Shown piece after piece: positions 1 to 11,601 of a DNA stretch of 64,000 bases. A program made the translations under genes and the position numbers. This DNA comes from Mya arenaria (taxonomy: Eukaryota; Mollusca; Bivalvia; Myida; Myidae): positions 38,185,152-38,249,151 of the forward strand of contig NC_069132.1 in the NCBI RefSeq assembly GCF_026914265.1, read 5' to 3'. A model generated the notes under the pieces. The model was not told the origin of the DNA, made no database searches, and worked only from the letters and a program-made list of their open reading frames with translations. Position 1 is the first letter of the stretch, and each line of letters starts with the position of its first letter.

Positions 1-30
1 AACATGATTTCGATTTACATGTACTAATCG

Positions 31-105
31 GTCCGCCCGGTTAGCTCAATCGGTAGAGCGTTAGATTCTGAATCGGACAACCCGGGTCGATTCCCGGGCG
101 GACCA
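31..105 (+). ncRNA. tRNA-like sequence, probably head of a tRNA-derived SINE
   Basis: An A-box (TAGCTCAATCGG, about 42-53) and a near B-box (GGTCGATTCC, about 85-94) stand at tRNA spacing. The outer arms GTCCGCC and GGCGGAC can pair. The fold is not that of a normal tRNA: four extra bases lie between the 5' arm and the D-stem, the T-loop is one base short, and the anticodon stem has a mismatch. The anticodon position would read CTG. A SINE head or tRNA pseudogene fits better than a working tRNA gene. Confidence 0.5.
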
Positions 106-1504
106 GGTAGTGATGGAACGAGTATCGATTAAAATCGATTAATCGTCGCTGACAACGCTATGTCGGCGACAATCTATAGTGGTTGTCTAACTAAAATCGA
201 TGTCGCTAATGTTACTTCCGGTAACTACGTATTTTTTTGTTTTGTTGTAAAAGTCGAGTAAATGTCAATGTTTCTTTTAGGTAAATTCTCGTTGAGTTTA
301 TTTTAAAAAGGAAGGTCACTCTCCTACACAAATGGTGTGAATGTAAACACCTTGGCTTATACACTTACAAACTTTCCGAAAATTACAAATTGTTTTTAAT
401 ATTTGATATATTTCATAAAACCATCTTCAAAAACCTGTCTCTATGGTGAAGTGGGTCCGGTCTTACCTGCAAATACCGAAAATCCCGGCTCGATGCATTC
501 TGTTTTTGAAACCGTTTTTGGTATCGTTTGTAACTAACTAATTTACTTTTCTTTGTGGATATTTTATGAAATTAAGATATTCCAATGAAATGTTCAATAT
601 GACAGGTTATCGAATGTTAAGCTGGTTCACAAATATTTAATATGCTTTTACATTGATCAAATGCTAAGATAACTTACTTGATGCGTTGTGCATCATTTTG
701 CAGTTGACGTGCAATTATTAAGTATGTGTTGTGTTGTTATGTTTTTTCGTAAGGTTATTAAACACAGAAAAAGGTTATGGAAATTTTCTTACTATTGTAA
801 AAAGCATGACTATAGCATCACACGTACTGATTCCAGGTTTAAACAGTTCAATGCTCATTGTGATACTATGTATAAAGAATGTATTCCATGCTGAAATCAT
901 GATTTTTTGATTATTGTCCGATAGTAAATCGATATGCCTGGCCCGATTCGATTATCGATAGCAAATGGGGTCCGATTTTCAAACACTAGGACCAGGTCAC
1001 TTCTGTTGTGATTGGTTATGAAATCCTTTCTACGACCATTCGCACTGTACCAGTGCCCCTGGCATGTACAGAAGTTGTCAGTTTTTTGCAGAGGTGAAGG
1101 CACCTAGTACTGGTTCTGCCCAGGATAGGTGTGCGTTGGTTGAACCCTTTAATGTGCTCACGCCGGGACCCGGAGTATAAACTACTAACACCACCCACCA
1201 TGTACTAATCGCCAAAGGCAAACACTTTGTATGACGACGGTGATACCCTAGTTCAAATTCACTAACAAAAACAAGAGAAAAATAAGAAAACATACAGAAA
1301 ATACAAACGAAATCGCAAGCAAATATATATATATATATATACGCACACGAACACACATACGCAAATAAATTGGTATGCGTGTGATTTATAACACATAAAA
1401 TAATCTTACTATCAAATTAAGATTTTCCGTTTCATATCACGACCCTTTAAAGTTCAGAGGTATGATGTGACCTGGAACTTTGCATACATCATTACTGGCT
1501 ATTG
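106..1504. other. No gene recognised; AT-rich sequence with a TA microsatellite
   Basis: Short open frames here show no splice signals or family resemblance. A (TA)n run lies near 1,324-1,341. By position this stretch should correspond to sequence downstream of the decayed PhyH remnant at 1,765-1,852, but I could not find remnants of the last two PhyH exons. Confidence 0.4.
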
Positions 1505-1764
1505 AGTCCGTTTGGGTAGATTGTGTAGGGGTGTGTAGGGGTGGGGGGATTTTGAGTTATGTTTGGGAGGGAGAAGTTTGCGTATGTGGTGGCGGAAGGG
1601 GGCCGGGGTGTTTGCGTGTACTTTTGGTGGTAGTTTGTGTTTGCGGGAAGGGGTAGTTTGTGTGTGTCTAGGGACATAAGGTTGGTGAGTTGGTGGTTGG
1701 TGTTTGTCGAGGTTAGTATGTGTGAGCGTGTGTTTGTTTGAGGTAGGGGGGGGGGGGGGGGGTG
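1505..1764. repeat. G/T-rich low-complexity tract ending in a poly-G run
   Basis: Purine-rich, strongly G-skewed sequence ends in about 18 consecutive G just before the PhyH exon remnant. The same kind of tract, with similar wording (GTGTAGGGG, TAGTTTGTGTG), lies in the equivalent intron of the two duplicated PhyH copies (about 10,615-10,830 and 17,848-18,058). This supports descent from one intron. Confidence 0.7.
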
Positions 1765-1852
1765 TTCGTTTTCCTCTTATATGGTGTAGAATGTCTAACC
1801 AGCAACGCTGGTGCGTGGCCACCTTTCCTGACCGGAGCCTATTCTCCCCAAT
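1765..1852 (-). pseudogene. PhyH exon remnant (locus A, counterpart of exon 4)
   Basis: Read on the minus strand, this matches the exon at 10,862-10,967. The core SGKVATHQ is retained, with W and the following positions altered, and an AG acceptor stands at the upstream edge (1,853-1,855). The 3' part of the exon has lost its reading frame and runs into the poly-G tract. It is the most diverged of the PhyH loci and is clearly non-functional. Downstream and upstream coding exons of this locus were not found. Confidence 0.75.
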
Positions 1853-2348
1853 CTAGGAAAAGATAAAACACAAAATATCAAATAGGGACCTTTTCATCAA
1901 TGATTCTAGGAGCAATTTCGATCTTAGGAAATATTTTCAACAGTATAATTGTTCTGTGTCCAGTATAGCAAAGGTATGAATTCGCTTTTAAGTTTGAAAT
2001 CGCTCCAACGATATTTGATAAAACGGTCCCTAGCAAAGTACGACCTCTAACATTAGTAATTAACCTGTACACGTTCAAAATGTTGAAACACTGGAAATAA
2101 CACTCTTTTTTTTGTGTGTTTTTTTTTCGTTTATTATATACGAGCGATGATTATGAGCTTTTTTTTGTAATGAAATGTGTAAGGCACATTGGTAATTTGT
2201 GTGATTTGTATAAATATTGGAACTTGTCATAAACGTAATAGTTACTGCACACACCACCAGAGTTATTGAAATCATACAAGAAACGATTCAGCTAGTGTTA
2301 GTATACGTGAAAAACGTTCTTAAGTGTCCGCTCGATAATATTGCACAG
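1853..2348. other. Intron-derived sequence paralogous to about 10,968-11,290
   Basis: Matches between about 1,885-2,065 and 11,000-11,170 (for example the segment around GCGATTTCGATC, then AAGGTATGAA, then ACGACCTTTAA) show that this is the same PhyH intron in diverged form. No exon is visible. Confidence 0.65.
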
Positions 2349-2825
2349 TTAAAGGCCTAGTTTAAGGAATGTTTGGCATGACAACCCCCTGCTGTGCATC
2401 TCCTGCTAATTGCACTGGTGTCACAGTGCCAATTTCCTGTGTATTTTTTTTATTTGCTCAGGGCCATTTATGGTCAATTTCGTTAATAAAACCCCTAAAA
2501 AATGCACAGCAGGTCACTCGAATGAGAGATCTGATAAGACAACTATGCAATAAGATTAAGTTCAATACACAGAAGTTGTGTACTATACACGACTTTTTTT
2601 TTTTTTTTTTGGGGGGGGGGGTCACTTATAAAAAGATATAACTAGGCCTTTAAGTTCCGCCTACTTGTTAATCTATTGTTAACCGAATGTTTAGCTTCAT
2701 ACATGAGGGTAACAAGTAAAGTGTTTGTATTGTACCATGTTGCCAATGGTAACGTTCAATTGCTAGCGTGAGTATACATGAATAACGTTCTGAAGTATCC
2801 GCATGATAATATTGAACGGTTAAGC
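2282..2825 (+). repeat. Diverged direct repeat of ~70 bp flanking a TTAA element
   Basis: The segments 2,282-2,350 and 2,757-2,825 are direct repeats (both contain GTATAC, AACGTTCT, GATAATATTG). The first copy is cut at a TTAA by the element at 2,349-2,653. The second copy still has the uninterrupted TTAA followed by sequence resembling the right flank of the element. Confidence 0.7.
2349..2653. mobile_element. Short TTAA-flanked inverted-repeat element (AAAGGCCTAG family)
   Basis: The element starts TTAAAGGCCTAG and ends CTAGGCCTTTAA, about 300 bp, with no coding capacity. Its interior matches, in opposite orientation, the elements at 11,300-11,596 and 18,538-18,820. It contains a T-run directly followed by a G-run (about 2,588-2,621). 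TTAA target duplications are used by piggyBac and Kolobok transposases, but which one moved this family cannot be told from the sequence. Confidence 0.8.
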
Positions 2826-3504
2826 GCCTCCTACTGGTTCACTTTCCGAGTAATGTAAAGACGAAATCAATGAGTACGATTTTTGCGGTAAACTACGCTT
2901 GAACTGACACATGCCAAGCTTTGGTATTCTTTAATGTTATACTGAATAGTTATGTCATTGAAGGTCGGTAGTAGGTGATAGTTCTTATGTAAATCTGAAA
3001 CAAAATGCATAATTTAATGTATGATGGCACAAAAAATTAACCGAAAGCGATAAATTACACTAAAAGAAAGAGAAGTGCATTCCCTTCTTAAGACTGTGGT
3101 TATAAAATGTTTCCTTATGGTAAGGTGCTCAGCAAACAAATAGCGGTTTTGGCTTTGTTTTAATTACTGATATAGTCTTTTTATTGTTAACTCTTATCTA
3201 GCAAAGGCGAATTTATAGTGAAACACGTCGATTTACCAAAGAATACGCGTTTATAAATATATATGCAAATTGATTGAAACAAGTTATCTCTATACCCACG
3301 ACATATATATTAGAATATATTTGTTTACCAGCGCTTATCTTACTTAGAGGTCCGTCGCTTAGCCAGATATCCGGATTTCTGTACCAATACACTCCTACTC
3401 CCTCCTGCTATCACCGAGTGATTAGACAGCACCGAGGGACTAGACCGTTCGTGAGAATTCACGAGTCTCCGGTTAAATGCGGTTCACGTTATTGAATGGA
3501 TGAA
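2826..3504. other. No gene recognised
   Basis: AT-rich sequence. The open frame at 3,274-3,495 has no recognisable domain and no paralogue in the other PhyH loci. I see nothing else here. Confidence 0.4.
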
Positions 3505-3710
3505 TAATCCAAAATCTGGTTGGGCATTATAGACCTCTTTTTCGTTGTTTAAATGCTTCATATTGAAAGGGGAGCAGATCGTTGATTTACACTCGTCCGT
3601 CCGTACATCTGTCTGTCCGTGAATGCTTATAGCCACGGTGATATTTGTCAATGGGTGAAGATAGACAATTCATACAAGGATAATCATACTGATAATATAT
3701 TGTTGCGTTT
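3505..3710 (+). repeat. Dispersed repeat containing a single 66-bp-type unit
   Basis: Matches 6,960-7,170 through about 190 bp (AATAATCCAA, GACCTCTTT, CCGTCTGT, AATCATACTGAT). The part at about 3,530-3,595 (GACCTCTT, GTTTAAATGCTTCATATTG, then GGGG, then TTGATTTACAC) lines up with one unit of the minisatellite at 54,270-62,440. Confidence 0.7.
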
Positions 3711-4269
3711 TAAAGAGATCGTGTTTACAATAGAAGGTTGAATAGCAACTTTGGTATTTGGTCTGTACAATATAATAATGTGTAACAATAATAGACCTAC
3801 GAATGCCTGAGACTGTAAACATAATGCAGCCAATAAAATAATGGCTACATGCAGATGCAGTAGCTCCGCCATGTTGTTTAAACTGTACACAAAACCATGC
3901 ATTTGTTACTTCAAGCAAAACTATCAAAACCTAGTTCGAAGCTGCTGAAACCATTTATACCAAATCTGAAACTGGTTTGGTATCAACAAAAACGCCCATA
4001 TGTGTTACTTCTTTTAATGTTGACTGTGTTAGTTAAATTCCTCATATTCCTAATCCAACTTAAAGGAACTGAGAACGGTATATAGAAAGTTAAATTGTGA
4101 AAACACCTTTACTGAAACGGCTTTTACTGAATATCGTGAGCATTTTAATCATGGCTGTGTGCAAAATTTAACTTGATAGATCTTCGTTTTTTTATTGTCA
4201 ATGATTAAAACTATATGTGTCATGCTTCTTTAGTGATAATATCGCAGCTTGACTACCCTTTTCCCCCTT
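3711..4269. other. No gene recognised
   Basis: AT-rich, with short open frames on both strands but no splice-framed coding segment and no recognisable protein family. Confidence 0.4.
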
Positions 4270-4770
4270 ATCAGTGTCGCTTCTATTTATATCCTCATAA
4301 TAAATATGAACAAAAACTGAAATTGTGTGTAAATTTTTTTCTTTTATTTGAATACTACTTACAATTTTTATTTTATTTTTTATTTGGGAAACATTACAAT
4401 CTTTAATTATTTATTTAGGATAAGCTCTACATATTTTATTGTTTTAACATTTGGAAGATTCTTTAACTAAATTCAAACCTCAGTATAGCTTATACGTTAA
4501 TTTATTCCCCCACAGCGTTGTATCTTTTATCGTATGCGACTATATAAACTAAGTTCAACTTCACAACCTCGAGGTCCGTTGTTGGTCAGACAAATGTTGT
4601 AGCTCGAAAGGGGAAAGTCTTTCGAAAAAGACTTCCCGGAAGTGATTTAGGTCGCTTAATTGCAGTACCTTAATCACTTCCGGGGAGTTGATTTCGAAAG
4701 ACTTTCCCCTGCCGGTCGTGGGTAGACAGACAAAAAAATCTAAGTTTGACCATCAAATTAGACCTTTTGA
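4270..4770. repeat. PhyH-locus intron segment, locus A copy
   Basis: Similar sequence occurs at 19,745-20,210 and 51,315-51,770. All three carry CTTCTATTT with ATCCTCAT near one end and GAGGTCCGTTG with TGGTCAG and AAGTTTGACCATC near the other. In locus B it lies in the intron between PhyH exons 2 and 3, so the simplest reading is shared intron ancestry rather than a separate mobile family. Confidence 0.65.
4609..4710. other. Long imperfect hairpin (39-bp arms)
   Basis: The left arm (4,609-4,647) begins AGGGGAAAGTCTTTCGAAA and ends CGGAAGTGATT. The right arm (4,672-4,710) is its near reverse complement, with a spacer of about 24 bases. The other two paralogous intron copies keep only left-arm-like sequence (CGGAAGTGGTTAAG at ~20,106) and have no hairpin. 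Confidence 0.75.
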
Positions 4771-5717
4771 TGTCGATAGTTCACTTAAGTGCAACATTAT
4801 GATAATGAATTATAGAGTGGACAAAGGGAGGAAGTGTGTCTCTGTTTATAAATTTTGTGATTGTTTTAATGTGTAGAAAGGAAAAGAATTAGTTTCAGTG
4901 TAATGATTGTTATTGTAATACTACTACTACTACGGAGAAATTCAGAAAACAGGCACGCATACTGGAGCATTTACGCACACACGCACGCACACGCAAATCA
5001 AGTGTTATACATGCTTTTCATAACACATAGGGTAATTTTACAATACAATTAAGATTTTAAGATTTTATTTTTTTTATGTCAAAACTAGTGTACATACTAT
5101 TTCAAGACGTTCATTTTTTAATATTTACACCTCAACTTCCATTTCTTAAATGAACTGCCTTTCGGCAATTGCGGTTATCATCCGATGAGCGCAACATCTT
5201 CGGAAAAGTTCAGTTGCAATTTATAGCGTAACAATATACATGGAAATGACTGCTCTTGTTACTCCACACACTTTGACCAGCCCAATTGCGTTCATACCCC
5301 GATAAGAACATCACCTTTTCATTCCTTAAACAGCAACTGGAATTCGCTTGGCTACGTTACATGTGGGTGGATTCATATACTGATCATGTTAATTGATCGT
5401 CGGCACTGGCCGAGAAGGATGGTTTGATATTGATGCCCTCGCGTCGAGGAATATATATTGATGTACTTTTTGTATTGTTATGCGTTATGTGGTGTCGATG
5501 TTTAATAATATGTTTTACTTTGTTATTGGTATTCTAACATTCAGATGTGTTCACAATAATTGTTCCCTATGCATCATTTTATCTTTTGTCTAGTCATAGA
5601 TTATAACTAATCAATGCTGAATCAACTCTATAATGATTTGTTTTTATGCTCCTCAAGGTACATAGCCTATTAAGAATGTTTAGTGCCTTAAATAAAAGCA
5701 CTTTAACGTACATACTT
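4771..5717. other. No gene recognised
   Basis: This stretch corresponds by position to the region of PhyH exons 1-2 in locus B, but no remnant of either exon was found. Only short AT-rich frames and a (GCACAC)-type run near 4,974-4,995 are present. Confidence 0.4.
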
Positions 5718-5930
5718 TACAGCTGCACTCTCAAAAATTTATTGTTTTGACAACTTGTTTTTATTTTTTGTCGTGGAATGAGCCATTTTTGCGTAAATAT
5801 CTGGAAACCATAGAGTGATATGAGACTGTTGACAAATGAGCAGATCGCAGTTTTCATATTGACGTTTGAAAATTGATGGTTTATTGCTAAAAGTGATACT
5901 AACGCTTTCAGAAGTTACAATCAATTGACA
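5718..5930. mobile_element. Partial short inverted-repeat element (AGCTGCACTCTCAC family)
   Basis: Begins AGCTGCACTCTCA and continues TGTTTTGACAACTT, the left half of the family seen complete at 41,395-41,750. The right terminus is missing, so this is an old truncated copy. Confidence 0.7.
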
Positions 5931-6192
5931 GACTGTCGAGTCGAGTGGTGTCTACCATCAGAAGCTTCACCATAAAAAAATCAAAAGGCACAAGTAGTAT
6001 ACATTTTACACTTTATTTTCAGTTTAAGCCTTGGGTTAGCACTAAGAGTGTGGTAGGTAATAATTTGCGGTGGTTGAAATTCATTAATTCCAGACAATCA
6101 TGGGTTTTGACAGATTTGGTGAGACCAAATTATAAATGAATAAATTTGGTAGTGTATAGGCGGTCGTGGATTCGAGATACAAACAAGCAGCG

Positions 6193-6850
6193 GTATTTCT
6201 ACTATCACTTTGGACAACATTTGAATGCTTTTCCAATGACGTCATTAAAACCAGAAGAGTCGATGGTAGCCGTCCAATGAAAACGCTTCTTGCAATCAAG
6301 ACATAGCCGAGTGCGCAGTCAAGGTCAAAATTGCAAGACGAAGTGAAAGCAGAAACACCGCAACGAAAAACGCTCGACGATTACGCGTCTTACTCAACGA
6401 GCTTTCAACGGTAGGAATGATATTTCAAGCTTCTCTTTGTAATGCATGCGCAAAGTTTGCATGTCAGTCTGTATTTAACGTGTTTTAGGGGAGAAAAATC
6501 CGTTGTTTTTCAACCTCCCGGTTCTTTCGTAATGGCAAATATCAGATTCTGGTCGGTACATTTTGTTTGAATATGCCGTAAAGGTCAATCTAACTAGCAT
6601 TTATCTCCATTATTTTAGGAACTGTGTTCTATTGATGAGGTCCGTTTGAAATTGATGAATTTTTGCACATGTTCACCTTATATTTATTTATATACATACT
6701 TTTTTCATGAAAAATTGTGGAATATTTTTTAAAATGACATATATTGACTATCTTGACAAAAAAAATAATAAAAAAATAAATAAAATTAAAAATACATGTA
6801 AAAATTTATAAAAAATATATTACTGTATCCAGGCAATGTGACGCGAGCAC
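6193..6850. repeat. Paralogue of the sequence flanking the 23-kb insertion (locus A version)
   Basis: 6,340-6,600 matches 24,054-24,330, and 6,610-6,850 matches 47,858-48,090. The two halves are contiguous here, so this is the site without the large insertion. The segment 6,193-6,320 is inverted relative to its counterpart at 23,945-24,072. A palindromic TGACGTCA lies near 6,235, and the minus strand of the paralogue has two CCAAT motifs, but I see no exon attached to them. Confidence 0.8.
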
Positions 6851-6959
6851 CTGTGATTCTGGACGGCAGAATAATCCATAGCTAAAGAACGTCATCGAAC
6901 AGTTTATATAGTGCTGATAGGCCTGTTAAAGTTTTAAAGTTATGGAACCCAGAATTAAA

Positions 6960-7170
6960 TAATCCAATATCTGTTTGGGCAATATAGACCTCTTTGTTTT
7001 GGTGTTTTAATGCCTCTTATTGTAAGGGGAGAAGCTTATTGGTGTACACTTGTTTGTTCGTCTGTCAGTCCGTCTGTGAAACACTTATAGGAACATATTG
7101 GCAAAAGGGTGGTGAAGATTGAAAATTTATAGAAATTATAATCATACTGATTAAAGATTGTTGCATTATC
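6960..7170 (+). repeat. Dispersed repeat with a single 66-bp-type unit (second copy)
   Basis: See 3,505-3,710 for the partner. The unit-like part is about 6,985-7,050. The sequence that follows (from ~7,245) is paralogous to the sequence that follows the large array (from ~62,508), so this single unit occupies the position where locus D has the expanded minisatellite. Confidence 0.7.
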
Positions 7171-7758
7171 GATAGTTGAAATTAGGGTTTGAATTACTAC
7201 CCCGGTCGTACCTTATAAACGCGGTTTATCAGGGGTCCAACGTGTTTTTTGAACAATTATTTGCAAAGCTAGTTTTATTATATATTTTGACGAAAACATA
7301 GCATAAATTATGAACTCGAATTGAAAAAGAATCACAATTAATACGTACATAATATGTTTTATTGTATTTCACAATATGTATATGACAGTGATTAAAATCT
7401 AACAGAATTGCTCTTGGTCATATATTGCACAGATTTAAAAGAAATCTTTTAAAAAAGATTTTGAACAAATTTATATTTATCTTAATATTCATGCAATTGT
7501 TCAATTTAAAATAAAAACAGAAGAAAAACAATTATATTACAGATAAAATATATATCATCTAAAATCAACTTCTTAAGCATACAAGTATGCAGATACATGT
7601 ACATCAATTCATGTTCATATAAAAAATCGAAAAGTTTGTACATTACAACTATAAATATACTCTGAATAATAATATATAGAATAAACGTTTAAAGTCTTTA
7701 ATGTAGAATTTCTTTGTGATAAAATAATAGTTAATTACATAAATCAATGTGCACAAAT

Positions 7759-8061
7759 TTAAAGCTGCACTCTCACAGATTAAACGTTTTGACAACTGTT
7801 TTATTTTTTTACTTGGGATGAGTCAATTTATGCGAAAATGCATGGAAACCAGTGATATAAGACTGCTGAAAAAATCAGATTGCAGGTTCTCATATTTAAG
7901 TTCAAAAAATGATGTTTTATGCATTTTTCTTAAACCGTTAGTAACGCTTTTAGCCATAAAACATTAATTTTCGAACGGAAATATGAAAATCTGCGATCAG
8001 ATATTTTTTCAGCAGTCTTATATCACTGGATTGCAGATATTTACGCAAAACTTGGTTTTAA
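7759..8061. mobile_element. Short TTAA-flanked element (AGCTGCACTCTCAC family)
   Basis: The left end TTAAAGCTGCACTCTCACAG is intact. The interior is an imperfect inverted repeat (AACGGAAATATGAAAATC facing its complement). The right end stops before the usual GAGAGTGCAGCTTTAA terminus. The paralogue at ~63,797-63,835 reads straight through (CACATGTATACTTAAAG) and lacks it. Confidence 0.85.
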
Positions 8062-10599
8062 ATAGTATGTAACAATTCACATTCATATAAGGCTTTAAAT
8101 GATACATATGAACATGTTAGTGATTCCGTCTATATAATAAATATATTCAAGCAAAATAACAGTATCCAAATAAAAACCCGTCTTATGGCGTTTACCAGGG
8201 TACTTCCAAAAGATTTGTTATGAATTATAGTATATGTCTAACTTACTTCGCCATTGTATTATAAACATCGATTGGAATATGTTGGTCAAGCCTTTATCTA
8301 CAAAACTAGTCGTAGAAATAAAAGAAATGAAACTTTTTCATTTTCATAAAGTATATCTCATATACACTGGCCAATATTTGGACTTTGTAATAAAGTAAGA
8401 ACTATATTCCATGAATTAAGAAATTTCATTGCCAATTGCATCACTACGCGTCAATGCAGTCTTGTCTAATATTAATAGAGTTTTTTTTATTGACGATGAT
8501 GAAAATATATATCTAAGGCTAGTCAATTTAATATAAATGATGGAATGTATGGAAAACACCTTTGGATGAAAAGTATTTTGCTGTGAAGGGGATGGTAGAA
8601 AGAGGTTGGCTCAATGGCTTGAGGCATCACTTATGAGGTAAGGATTTCTGAGATATAAATGTATTATTCGAACTAGGAATTGGAACTTAGAAAGAGTAGT
8701 TTCTTGTCATATGATATTTTCCAAGCCCATCAAATTAAGGGTGTGTCGTTATTTCTGGACAAAAACAAATACGAAGTTGTGTGTCACTAAAACAACATTG
8801 TCGATATTTTTCCTATGCCATAGTCTCAAAAAAGGGATTTTAAGGGGCATCCGTATAATACCAGAAAGGGTCTTTAAAGAAATGTGACAGTGCCTAAAAC
8901 ATATGCCCAGGGCATACTAATCTGGCAGTTTTACACAATAATTTAAAGGAATACAGAAGTCAAAAAGGAGTGTTTTTGTGTACAGGGGTCACATATTGTG
9001 GGGGTTACAAAAAGGCGATTTCGTGTATCTATTCATAACCTTATGAAGTAACCTCGAAAACTCACTAACCCACCCACCAAAAGTTCCTGACAACCACGCA
9101 TTCCCATTGTTTCCGTGTCAATTCCACGTGGTGCGAATGAGTCACGTGGTATTTGGTCACGTGGAAACCGATTTATCTCCCTTGGATGCGGCCTCCTGCT
9201 CTAAGAACCTGTCCACGTGCTTGTTCATGTGCACTATTTCCCACTTCTTCATCCACGGACCCTGGATTGTCGTGTCAAACTCCTCCTCTGTCAGGTTCTG
9301 ACAGAATTATAAAACTGGGTAAGTTTTCCTTTTGTTTAAGAATTTGTATATGTCTGCATGCGCCCATTGACTGCATACTATTGACTTGAACCCCACAGCA
9401 GCAAATGCATAAAACAAGTTCACATTTTTGATTTGGTTGAAGTATTGGTTTGGTTGAGGCAAGCCAAAATGTTTATTGATTGGTCCATAGTTAACCAAAA
9501 GAAACTATTAACCAATCAAATCGTTTAAATATGCAAAATAGCCTAAAGATAACCCGTACCCAACCTTTCCAAGTTTTATACAATTGGATGCATGTCAACA
9601 GTTTACATTTTGGCTAGTTTGCACCATAGAAGCAATTTGATTGGTCAACAGTTATTATTGGATAGATATTGACAAATCAAAAAAATATATTGGCTAACTT
9701 TAACTCAATTATACAATGGACTGCCGAATAAAAAAAATCAATAGAAACAGGTTTGATATTGATTAAGAAAAAGTAACTTGGGTTATTTAAAATAATACAT
9801 TTTTTTTAATAATATGTGGAACTAAAAACTGTTTTGACTGAAACAAAACTTACAAAAGATCGAAGCCTAAGAGCAAACAAATGTGTTGGATTTTTCAAAC
9901 ACGTGACTGTTATTTTTCAAGTAAAGTGGACTTTGTCGAGGATCACTTACCGCCTTGTCTCCCTTAATATATTCTGTTTGCACGATATGTCGGTTGACGG
10001 AATCAAATTCTGTCCAATCCACCTTAAAATTCGGGTCAGAGGATTTACGCATAACGACTCCATTTTTGAGGCCCCAAAGTCCCGCGGGGTCAGTGGCCCT
10101 TTGCCAACGGAGATCGATGCTCCAACGGATACCGTCAGACACATTCGGAAGGCTTCGGTGAGGGATCATGTTATTAAACAAGATCAAGCCGCCACTGCGA
10201 ACCGGAAGTGCCCTTTTATCACGGTCTAAATCGACACCTGTTTAGAACGAATAAGAACATTATAAAATCGCAAAAAACGGTTTCAATAATCTGTTTCCAG
10301 TAAAGCAGCACGTTGTCACTGAAGTACAGACACAACAAACTGTACACCAAAATAACACGTAGTAACATGCCTACATAGTTAAAATATTAATTTGAAAAAT
10401 AAAATGATCTGCTAGCAGTGCCGTAGCCAAACTTAAAAAAACACCGAGGCAGACCCCCCCCCACGGATTTGTCAATGGTTTGTGTACATTGAGGCAAATG
10501 AAGTAAGTCGAAAACAGTTATTTTTAGAGCTATGGAAATTGTTATAAACACCGAGGCAGCTGCATTATTTATTTATTTTTATTTTATTCTTTTTTCTTT

Positions 10600-10835
10600 T
10601 TCTTTGTTTTTTTTTTTTGGGGGGGGGGGGCAATTTGTGTGGGTGGGTGTGTAGGGGGATAGTTTGTGTGTGGGTTTGTATGGGGTGCGTGCGTGCGTGC
10701 GTGCGTGCGTGCGTTCGTTCGTGTGTGTGTGTTGAGGGGGAGGGGGTAGGGGTAGCATGTGTGGGTGGGTGTAAAGGAGGGGTAGTTTGTTTGGGTGGGT
10801 GTGTTGGGGGTAGTTTGATTTACGGACGGATAGTG
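10600..10835. repeat. Low-complexity T-run/G-run, GTGGGTG and GCGT repeats in PhyH intron
   Basis: A pyrimidine stretch turns directly into 12 or more G (about 10,608-10,630), followed by G-rich GTGGGTGTGT sequence and (GCGT)n at about 10,685-10,717. It lies in the intron between exons 4 and 5. Open frames here on both strands are composition artefacts. Confidence 0.85.
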
Positions 10836-11299
10836 GATGGCAGTGTGTCAATGGGATGCACCTAGGGTATTTTTCATCTCGTCTTCCTCTAGGATGGTGT
10901 AGAAGGTGTCTCCCCAGCAACACTGGTGCGTGGCCACCTTTCCCGACCGGTGCCCATTCTCTGCAACCTAAAAGAAGAAAATATTTTATAAAGGGAACCC
11001 TTTTATCAAGGATCATGTAGCGATTTCGATCCTAGCAGAGAGTTTAAACAAGTATACTGCACTGTTTGAAATAGGCTAAGGTATGAAATCGCTCAAAGAA
11101 ATCTAGATAAACGAACCAAGCTTTGCACGACCTTTAATGTTAGGAGTGACCTTGTCTCAGATCAGCATAACCTTGTACTTAATCTTTTTTTCGCTAATAT
11201 ATGTCAAATATAAATTGTTTTAGTTGGAAACTTGGTGAAAATCTGTACAATACAAACATTAGGAACATCATATAACATTTCTTTGCGGTATCTTAGGGT

Positions 11300-11596
11300 T
11301 TAAAGGCCTAGTATAAGCCTTCTATAAGTGACCCCCCCCCCCTCCAATCTGTGTACAGTACACAACCTCTGTGTATTGATTTTAATATCTTTGCCTTGAT
11401 CCCTCTTATCAGATCTCCGATCTGTGAATCCTGCTGTGCAGTTTCTGAGGTTTTATTATAGAAATGGACCCTAAGTGGCCCTGATCCAATAAACGAAAAC
11501 ACAGGAAATTGGCCCCTACTATGACACCAGTGCAATTAGCAGGAGATGCACAGTTGGATATTATCATGCCAAACATTCCTTAAACTAGGCCTTTAA
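11300..11596. mobile_element. Short TTAA-flanked element (AAAGGCCTAG family) in PhyH intron
   Basis: Starts TTAAAGGCCTAGTATAAG and ends AAACTAGGCCTTTAA. Same family as 2,349-2,653 but in opposite orientation, so the two are separate insertions. No coding capacity. Confidence 0.85.
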
Positions 11597-11601
11597 GATT
11601 A

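Noticed and set aside
31-105. Functional tRNA-Gln gene
   Set aside because: Extra bases before the D-stem and a six-base T-loop prevent a normal cloverleaf.
5739-5924. Short minus frame within 5.7-5.9 kb
   Set aside because: Lies entirely within a TTAA-family repeat and recurs only as part of that repeat.
9816-10229. 137-residue plus-strand frame, repeated at 17,043-17,456
   Set aside because: It is antisense to PhyH exon 5. The minus strand has the splice sites, phases and family motifs.
10579-11016. 145-residue minus frame rich in His, Thr and Pro
   Set aside because: Its first part is PhyH exon 4 read in a wrong frame, the rest is translation of the GT-rich and GCGT repeats.
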